Part shown: positions 1-5,166 of the stretch, one piece after another
Position numbering within the stretch: the first letter of the stretch is position 1
Layout of the letters: each line of letters opens with the position of its first letter
Assembly (NCBI GenBank): GCA_023441845.1
Contig: JAEZNF010000223.1
Location: 1 to 5,166 of the forward strand
From: Bacillota bacterium
Lineage (GTDB): Bacteria; Bacillota; Clostridia; Acetivibrionales; DSM-2933
DNA length: 5,166 nt
Reading direction: 5' to 3'
Notes under the pieces: model-generated
What the model was told of the DNA's origin: nothing
Seen by the model: the letters and a program-made list of their open reading frames with translations, nothing else
The model's database searches: none
Program-made: the position numbers and the translations under genes

Positions 1-3000
1 CATGAAACCATTCCTTTATAAAAGTCGGCAACAGTAAGGGCTCTTCCAAGCTTAAACCAGTGCTTTACTGGTACTTCACCTCTGGCAACGGCAATATAGC
101 TTGTTTGTCTTGCTTCGGAAGCCAGGAGATCGTAATAGGAGTTTGTAAGCCTGTTTTCCTCGATGTTATAACCGATTGAAAAGAGCTGCTTCTTCTCATC
201 AAATAAAGGCCGGAAGCTTGTTCCGTCAATTATTTTGTTCAGCTTAACCATGATTTCCATATATTTTTTTATAAAGAGCTCGGTGTTCTCAATTGATTTT
301 TCAATTGAAATCCGGAATGTTTCAAGCCATATATGAGATTGAGTGTTTTCGCCCTTTAGATCCGCGGCTATATATTCTATTTTCCTTAATACCTTTCTGT
401 ACGCCTCAGGCATGGTTTTTAATGATATATTCCGGTTCAGGGGAGTTAATGCATCCTCCGCAAGCCTTACGGTGTCCTTGAAATTATAAAGCTCGCTGCT
501 GCTAGCTATTCTGTCGCCTAATTGTGGAAAAACAACAGCCTGAGGGGGGATATCCTTACGGGTATTCTTTTCGTTATAATAGTCGGACAGGTCCTTGTAT
601 ACTATTTTTTTTTCTTCATCTCTATTCCAGGTTGAATGCACGGTTATGTCGGCTATGGGTATGGATTCGGAGGCTATCAGCCTATGCGCATTTTTTATGC
701 TTTCAATCCAGGGCATAAAAATATCCAGCTCGCTCTTGAAGAAACCGAGCATCTTTGCCAGCTTATTTTTCCAGGTGATTCTTCTGGTGTTTGTAGTGTC
801 CTCTGCCTCTAAAAAAGAATCAAGGAACTTGCTCCATCCAATAAAATCCTCAGGTTTTTTTCCAAAGACAGAATCCAGATTCTTAAGACCCGGGAATGAT
901 ATGGTGCTTTCTCTGTTTGCCAGTTCGGCTGTATCCTTTATGCCCTGCACAAATTTTATATCAACCAGGGGCTTTTCCAGATACTCAGCCAGACCTTGCA
1001 CCAGAGCTATCAAATAACACACAAGGTTGCCGCTGTCGACCGTAGATACATACCGGGGCTTTAAAGGCCTCATGGTATGGTTGTCGTACCAGTTATAAAG
1101 GTGACCGTTCCACTTATCCATCTTTTCTATTGTTGAAAGGGTTTTGGATATCCTTTCAATCATTTCAAAGGTACCTATATAACCCATATCACGTGCTGTC
1201 AAAAAGGCCATAAATGCAAGTCCGATATTGGTTGGAGAGGTTCTGTAGGCAATTCCGTTCGGAGGGTCTTCCTGGTAATTATCGGGAGGAAGATAGCCGT
1301 TTTTATGGTTTACAAATTCTTCGAAGTACCTCCAGGTCTTTCTTGATATCAGTCTTAGCTCCTTTATATCCGAACCGGACAGCTTGGGTAGTTTTTCCTT
1401 TCTTGTTTTGGTGATAGAGTAGGCAGTAAAAGGGGTAGAGGACCATATGACGAACAATGCCAGAGACATAATGAAGTATGATGGTCTGAAAGTTAGGGCA
1501 GTGATGCTTATAGTACCTGCAACTATTACCGATACGCCCATCTTGTTCCAGAAGCTGTCTATGGAGTTTTTTTGTCCCTTTTCAACATCAGCCGCAGTTA
1601 CCCACTCTAGCATATTTTTCTTAGTGATAAAAACCCTTGTAAGAGTAATAATTATGGCATTGGCCATTATATATGCCTGATAAGGCAAAAAGATAAACTG
1701 TAGAGAAATTTGATAAAGGCTTGCTTTAAGCCCGGATATAACGGGTATATGCCTCTTAACCCTGTAATAAAACGGGTTTTGGGATATAATGTAGTCTATT
1801 ACCGCGGTTATTAACGGAAAGGCTAATGTCAATACTGCCATACCCAGCCAAAAGAGCGGTGTTCCGGGAAGTATACAAAAACCGAGCAAAATCAAAAGCA
1901 CAAGTGAAGGAGATATAAGGCTCCTTCTCATGTTATCAAGCATTTTCCATTTTGATATCAGGCTTAAAGGGTTTTTTATTTTATTTCCTTGCCTGTCCCT
2001 CACGGAACTCCGCAGCCACGGCGCTAATTGCCAATCGCCCCTGGCCCACCTGTGCATCCTGGCAGAGAAAGAGTTATAGCTTGATGGATATGAATCTATA
2101 AGCTCAAGGTCTGTGGCCAGGCCGGCCCTTACATATGAGCCCTCAAGCAAGTCATGGCTCAATATTGAGTTTTCAGGTATGGCGTCTTGTAAAACCTCCT
2201 GAAACACATTCAAATCATATATTCCTTTACCGGTGAAGATTCCCTCGCCGAAAATATCCTGATAAATGTCAGAAACAGCGCACGCATAGGGATCGATACC
2301 CTCCTGACCTGTAAAGATACGCGAGAAAAGAGACTTGTTGGCACTTTCAACATCAAAATTAATTCTTGGCTGAATAAGTCCGTAGCCTTCGGTGACAATT
2401 CCCCGTTCTTTATTTATAACCGGCCTGTTTAAAGGGTGTGACAATGTGCCGATCATTTTTTTTGCGCCGCCTATGGGAAGCAGGGTATCGGCATCAAGTG
2501 TTATGACATAGCTTATTTTAGGGAGCCGGCTAATGCTGCATGACATAATGGAATAACTGGTATTCTCCTGACCTTTTAAAAGCCGGTTGAATTCCATTAA
2601 AGCGCCCCTCTTCCTTTCCCAGCCCATCCACTTTTGGTCGTTCTTATTGTGTATTCTGTATCTGTGAAAATAGTAAAAGATTTCTCTACCGTCTTTTGCG
2701 TATTTTTTATTCAGTTCCTTTACGCCGTTCAAACCAGCTTCGGCTATTTTCTCATCGCCCGGCATATCTTTTGATCCGGCGTCCTTGAAGTCACCTGCCA
2801 GGGCGAAAAACAAATTATTCTCTTTGTTTGCGAGATAATGGGTTTCAAGATTCCCCAGGAGCTCTTTCACGCGCTTTTCGTCAGGAAGCAGGGCAGGAAC
2901 TACTATTATGGTACTTAAGTCTTCGGGAATACCTTCTTTAAGCTCAAGCTTGGGCAAAAAAGCGGGTTCGACCAAATGGCATGCAGCCCAGTTTACAAGA

Positions 3001-4433
3001 CTTACCGAGATTTCCGTTGCAGGTATGAATACTGCAAAAGCAGACAGCACGGATAATAGGAGCTTGTTCCCGAGGGCAATGCTATAGGTCAGGTGCATTA
3101 GTGAAAATATCAGCAAAAGAGAGCAGACACAAATCAGGCCGAGGTATATTAATGCAGGGTGCCTTGTGAAGGAGGATGCCAGCCTTACATATAAATTAGG
3201 CTTGTAATTAAGCCTTTTTTTCAAATGGACAGTACCTTTCCCGACCAGATAATAGCCAACATGGTGTTTATGCCTGTCTTTGTCACTGCCGGAAGCCTCA
3301 TTTGCAAGATTAACGGCTTCTTTAGCTATGTGGATTTCTGAAGCCCTGAAAGCCGAAGCATACTCTTCAAGTTTCTTCCTGTACAGGTTGCGGCTTGCCG
3401 GGTCCATGCGGGGGTATGTTCCGTCCGGGTCGCTGCTTAATATCTGTTCCACGGCGCTTGAGGATTCAAATATGTCTGTCCAGTCAAGCGTAGACATAAA
3501 TTTAAGGCTTAATATGAAATTACCCATTGATACCGAATATACTGCTTGCGTACCGTGCTCTTTCCGTGTAACGGTATCAAGTGTGGTGCCATACTTTGCA
3601 AGAAAATTGTCCAGAACGCCGAAATATTTCGAAAACCCGCGTCCCGCCCTCCTCAGGCGGTACGACAAATGCTCAATAAATGAAGGTTTTACATCAGTTG
3701 TGGATTTCAACCTGCTGTCCAGGGTTTTTAAAAACCTGTCGAAATTCTGCCCTTCACTCTTTAAAAGGCTGTCTATTAATTCATCTGCAGCCCGCCATTC
3801 ACGCCTTGTACGTTTCAGGTTTTCGCATAAGGCTCTGACCTTTTCCACAATGGCTATACGGATGATACTGGGCAGCGCCCACAGCTCCCTGTCAGACAAA
3901 GTAGAGTGGGATTGATAGGCTTTCAGATAATTAAGAAGCACTCTTTCGTTTATTTGGCCGTCAGTATGGGCAACAAGTTCGGTTGCAATTGCATATATTC
4001 GGGCATGTCCCTTAAGATGTCCGCATTTTAAAACGGGAAGCTTCAGGTAGTCGATTTTGGAGAAATTCTTTCTTATTCCCTTGACCTGCTCTTCGAGTAT
4101 ATAAAAATTATCAAGAAGCCATTCCGCAGCGGGCGGGACGGCAAGCTTCCTGCCGACGTCATCATTAAAACTGCCATATGTGGAAGTAATATAGTCAAAA
4201 TTTTCGTTCATCCTTGAAACAGGCCAGTAATGGAGCCTGTTTTTTTGGGAAACGGTATGGTCGATAGCTATTTTCTTCGCATGTTCTTCAAGCTCTTCAC
4301 ATGTCAGAGATGCATCATGTACTTTTATTGAATAATTTCCTTTGTTTCTATTAAAAATACTCATTAATAAAAAAATGAAAATGGCAGCAATAACAATACC
4401 AATTTCTATGACAGTGCCTGAGTTTAATTGCAT
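1..4433 (-). CDS. cgs: Cyclic beta-1,2-glucan synthase (Cgs/NdvB/ChvB family), N-terminal 1477 residues, 3' end outside window
   Basis: Inner-membrane enzyme that polymerises glucose from UDP-glucose into beta-1,2-glucan, cyclises it and trims chain length. Seen: membrane anchor at about residues 7-27; a soluble stretch with LWALPS (184-189) and a conserved-looking segment around DW 317-318 and the MD at 343-344; two membrane helices near 427-448 and 454-475; the GT84 (GT2-like) core at about 500-805 with D548 in AGDFKDA, D647-A-D649 in ITLDADT, HDLLEG at 760-765 and RMHRWARGDWQ (RxxRW at 792-796); several more helices between about 842 and 1007; then a glycoamylase-like domain from about 1020 with YRTSPTNIG (1063-1071) and VDSGN (1132-1136). 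In characterised relatives the middle domain performs cyclisation (GH189) and a C-terminal GH94 domain controls length; the latter is outside. Family members are about 2800-2900 residues, so roughly half is present. The ATG at 4433 was chosen because AAGGAGA lies 12 bases upstream and a hydrophobic anchor follows directly. Core catalytic residues look intact. Confidence 0.95.
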   Translation of the reverse strand, partial: MQLNSGTVIEIGIVIAAIFIFLLMSIFNRNKGNYSIKVHDASLTCEELEEHAKKIAIDHTVSQKNRLHYWPVSRMNENFDYITSTYGSFNDDVGRKLAVPPAAEWLLDNFYILEEQVKGIRKNFSKIDYLKLPVLKCGHLKGHARIYAIATELVAHTDGQINERVLLNYLKAYQSHSTLSDRELWALPSIIRIAIVEKVRALCENLKRTRREWRAADELIDSLLKSEGQNFDRFLKTLDSRLKSTTDVKPSFIEHLSYRLRRAGRGFSKYFGVLDNFLAKYGTTLDTVTRKEHGTQAVYSVSMGNFILSLKFMSTLDWTDIFESSSAVEQILSSDPDGTYPRMDPASRNLYRKKLEEYASAFRASEIHIAKEAVNLANEASGSDKDRHKHHVGYYLVGKGTVHLKKRLNYKPNLYVRLASSFTRHPALIYLGLICVCSLLLIFSLMHLTYSIALGNKLLLSVLSAFAVFIPATEISVSLVNWAACHLVEPAFLPKLELKEGIPEDLSTIIVVPALLPDEKRVKELLGNLETHYLANKENNLFFALAGDFKDAGSKDMPGDEKIAEAGLNGVKELNKKYAKDGREIFYYFHRYRIHNKNDQKWMGWERKRGALMEFNRLLKGQENTSYSIMSCSISRLPKISYVITLDADTLLPIGGAKKMIGTLSHPLNRPVINKERGIVTEGYGLIQPRINFDVESANKSLFSRIFTGQEGIDPYACAVSDIYQDIFGEGIFTGKGIYDLNVFQEVLQDAIPENSILSHDLLEGSYVRAGLATDLELIDSYPSSYNSFSARMHRWARGDWQLAPWLRSSVRDRQGNKIKNPLSLISKWKMLDNMRRSLISPSLVLLILLGFCILPGTPLFWLGMAVLTLAFPLITAVIDYIISQNPFYYRVKRHIPVISGLKASLYQISLQFIFLPYQAYIMANAIIITLTRVFITKKNMLEWVTAADVEKGQKNSIDSFWNKMGVSVIVAGTISITALTFRPSYFIMSLALFVIWSSTPFTAYSITKTRKEKLPKLSGSDIKELRLISRKTWRYFEEFVNHKNGYLPPDNYQEDPPNGIAYRTSPTNIGLAFMAFLTARDMGYIGTFEMIERISKTLSTIEKMDKWNGHLYNWYDNHTMRPLKPRYVSTVDSGNLVCYLIALVQGLAEYLEKPLVDIKFVQGIKDTAELANRESTISFPGLKNLDSVFGKKPEDFIGWSKFLDSFLEAEDTTNTRRITWKNKLAKMLGFFKSELDIFMPWIESIKNAHRLIASESIPIADITVHSTWNRDEEKKIVYKDLSDYYNEKNTRKDIPPQAVVFPQLGDRIASSSELYNFKDTVRLAEDALTPLNRNISLKTMPEAYRKVLRKIEYIAADLKGENTQSHIWLETFRISIEKSIENTELFIKKYMEIMVKLNKIIDGTSFRPLFDEKKQLFSIGYNIEENRLTNSYYDLLASEARQTSYIAVARGEVPVKHWFKLGRALTVADFYKGMVS

Positions 4434-4445
4434 ATTAATTAAACG

Positions 4446-4452
4446 TCTCCTT
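4446..4452 (-). promoter_or_regulatory. Ribosome binding site of the glucan synthase gene
   Basis: On the minus strand an A-rich run leads into AAGGAGA, 12 bases before the ATG at 4433 (13 bases from GGAG). This is a strong core at slightly long spacing. An in-frame ATT at 4439-4437 would be better spaced (7 bases from GGAG), but ATT starts are rare, so the ATG is preferred. No other plausible start is near it. Confidence 0.75.
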
Positions 4453-4462
4453 TTTTACCGTA

Positions 4463-4485
4463 TACTGCACCCGTAAATTGCAGTA
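4463..4485. repeat. Perfect inverted repeat TACTGCA / TGCAGTA, 9-base spacer
   Basis: The two 7-base arms are 4463-4469 and 4479-4485, located just upstream of the synthase ribosome binding site. As RNA it would form a small hairpin in the leader; as DNA it could be a dimeric regulator site. No T run follows on either strand, so it is not an intrinsic terminator. Confidence 0.5.
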
Positions 4486-4557
4486 AAGCAGCATTATTTA
4501 GGGCAGAAATTCTAATATTATTTATGCTGTGCTAAATTGTATGAATTAATGAGTGGA

Positions 4558-4563
4558 ATTATA
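4558..4563 (-). promoter_or_regulatory. Candidate -10 box (TATAAT) for the glucan synthase gene
   Basis: A perfect TATAAT is present on the minus strand, about 125 bases before the synthase ATG, which would give a leader of about 115 bases. No TTGACA-like -35 is found 15-18 bases upstream; the bases there read like AAAGTT. A promoter here would therefore need an activator or be weak. The box overlaps a copy of the TGCCATAT element. In AT-rich DNA a TATAAT alone can be chance. Confidence 0.35.
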
Positions 4564-4628
4564 TGGCATGATTATGGATAAACTTTATTTGCCATATGTG
4601 GCGGAAAAACTGGGGATTTGATATGGCA
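4561..4628. repeat. Three copies of an 8-bp element ATATGGCA in alternating orientation
   Basis: ATATGGCA occurs at 4561-4568 and again at 4621-4628, exactly 60 bases apart. Its exact reverse complement TGCCATAT occurs at 4590-4597, between them. The middle copy can pair with either flanking copy (spacers of 21 and 23 bases), giving two mutually exclusive hairpins, or the set could be an operator array. The leftmost copy overlaps the candidate TATAAT box. Confidence 0.55.
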
Positions 4629-4895
4629 CTCTTCATATTTACAAGCACACTTATTTGCTAAAATAATATAGTTTGTAGTAATAGTTACTTTATATATGCG
4701 GGACTTATGCAGTTGCTTGAAATAGATGGGAACTTGATCAGAGCACGTCCAAAAATCTGTGATGATGTCGTTGTTTTCAGCAATCCTTTGATAGGCGAAC
4801 ACTTCTGAATTCTCTTTCTGTTCCGCAGATACCATTTGCAGATAGTCTTCTATATGAAGTTGTCTGTTCTTAAATCCATCATTGGTTACATTCAT
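4572..4895 (-). pseudogene. Truncated group II intron-encoded protein (N-terminal remnant), 107-residue frame
   Basis: An open frame from ATG 4895 to TAA 4572, with AGGAG at 4910-4906 ending 10 bases upstream. The first ~43 residues (MNVTNDGFKNRQL, then LQMVSAEQKENSEVF and YQRIAENN) resemble, from memory, the variable N-terminal leader of clostridial group II intron reverse transcriptase/maturases. Such proteins then enter the reverse transcriptase domain and run to more than 400 residues; none of its motifs (for example YADD) are here. The rest is unlike the family and holds a cysteine-rich patch, CACKYEECH, near residues 83-91. I infer that a deletion or rearrangement joined the start of the intron protein to unrelated DNA. 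It could instead be a real small protein of unknown function, since the ribosome binding site and frame are intact. Confidence 0.5.
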
Positions 4896-5166
4896 TAACT
4901 CACATCTCCTAAAGTTCAGTCCTTCCCACGTAGTCTTTATACCCTGTGGTACTCTGACTTCTCATGATAAATCTTATTTCAACCATATCTGTAAAAATTC
5001 TATTACATTGGATATGTCCATGAGATATCCCCAGGTACTCACACGTTCTTTCCCTCTTATACTCATTCCATAAATACTAGACACATTTCTGTACAGTTAT
5101 TGGATTTTGGTTTGTCTCGCAACATAGTCCATGTAACTAGCCTCAGATGTAACAAGCCAGAGTTTT
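4767..5166 (-). mobile_element. Group II intron remnant: part of the 5' RNA region plus start of its ORF, truncated
   Basis: Read on the minus strand, 5166 to 4896 has no sustained coding frame but carries phrases that I recall from bacterial class B-like group II introns: GAGTATAAGAGGGAAAG, GTGAGTACCTGGGG, GAAGTCAGAGTACCACAGG, AAGACTACGTGGGAAGG and GAGATGTGAGTTAATG leading straight into the ORF. A perfect stem GGATAT/ATATCC (5030-5010) with a 9-base loop and a short CCAC/GTGG pair fit a folded RNA. The intron 5' end lies beyond the window. No domain V-like 34-base hairpin, domain VI or 3' splice site is visible downstream of 4767, so the element cannot splice as it stands. The assignment is from resemblance only; exact domain borders cannot be set by eye. 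Confidence 0.5.
4906..4910 (-). promoter_or_regulatory. Ribosome binding site of the 107-residue frame
   Basis: AGGAG on the minus strand ends 10 bases before the ATG at 4895. In group II introns the ORF commonly starts just after such a site at the entry to domain IV, so its survival says little about present expression of the broken frame. Confidence 0.5.

Larger units (their letters stand above)
4434..4571. other. Intergenic region / putative 5' leader of the glucan synthase gene
   Basis: This 138-base stretch is AT-rich with no convincing gene in either direction. It holds the synthase ribosome binding site, a perfect inverted repeat (4463-4485), a weaker 6-bp inverted pair CAGCAT/ATGCTG (4489-4494 and 4524-4529), two direct copies of ATTATTTA (starting 4493 and 4516, approximately), and a TATAAT box at 4563-4558. 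No hairpin followed by a T run is visible, so I see no intrinsic terminator separating it from the sequence upstream. Confidence 0.6.

Noticed and set aside
595..1017. Plus-strand open frame of 140 residues
   Set aside because: Antisense to the middle domain of the synthase, with no recognisable motif and low-complexity serine- and phenylalanine-rich content typical of shadow frames.
2210..2398. Minus-strand open frame of 62 residues
   Set aside because: Out of frame within the transferase core of the synthase; the real frame there carries conserved GT84 sequence.
3280..3915. Plus-strand open frame of 211 residues
   Set aside because: It lies wholly antisense to the glucan synthase, whose motifs are recognisable across the same bases. 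The translation shows no family features; it is a shadow frame.
4509..4617. Short plus-strand frame with MDKLYLPYVAEKLGI ending at the TGA near 4617
   Set aside because: The peptide looks protein-like, but it is only 15-22 residues, closed by stops on both sides, and has no good ribosome binding site. It might be a scrap of a mobile element, but this cannot be supported.
5010..5030. Perfect GGATAT/ATATCC inverted repeat as a transcription factor site
   Set aside because: It is better explained as a stem of the folded intron RNA in which it sits.
4882..5073. Plus-strand open frame of 63 residues
   Set aside because: It is antisense to the intron-like RNA and to the start of the intron protein, and has no recognisable feature.
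5097..5165. Minus-strand 22-residue frame ending in TAA at 5097, possibly the C-terminus of a gene entering from the right
   Set aside because: A second minus-strand frame is open across the same bases, and the stretch fits better as group II intron RNA. Twenty-two residues with no known motif are not enough to call a gene.

Overview
This window looks like AT-leaning DNA from a Gram-positive anaerobe of the class Clostridia. That is an inference from the purine-rich ribosome binding sites (AGGAG, AAGGAGA), the codon use with many AGA/AGG and ATA codons, and the kind of mobile-element remnant present. No rRNA, tRNA or CRISPR is visible, so a closer placement is not possible.

About 86% of the window (1-4433) is one minus-strand open frame with no stop: the first 1477 residues of a very large cyclic beta-1,2-glucan synthase (Cgs/NdvB/ChvB type). 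The N-terminal membrane anchor, the membrane-embedded GT84 glucosyltransferase core (DAD at 647-649, RxxRW at 792-796) and most of the middle glycoamylase-like cyclisation domain are present. The window edge cuts the gene just before the family's SWSGTMFEYLMP motif. The C-terminal glucan phosphorylase-like GH94 half lies outside. The frame was checked at several widely spaced points (residues 185, 318, 647, 793, 997, 1066, 1133 and 1475) and all agree, so there is no sign of a frameshift.

Upstream of the synthase (4434-4571) is a short intergenic stretch. It holds the synthase ribosome binding site, a perfect 7-bp inverted repeat, and a TATAAT box that overlaps one of three copies of an 8-bp element (TGCCATAT/ATATGGCA).

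The right end (about 4767-5166) reads, on the minus strand, like the 5' RNA part of a bacterial group II intron followed by the first ~43 residues of its encoded protein. After that the reverse transcriptase domain is missing and the frame runs on as unrelated sequence to a stop at 4572. I read this as a truncated, dead group II intron whose broken end now abuts the synthase promoter region. This assignment rests on recalled family resemblance, not on a search.
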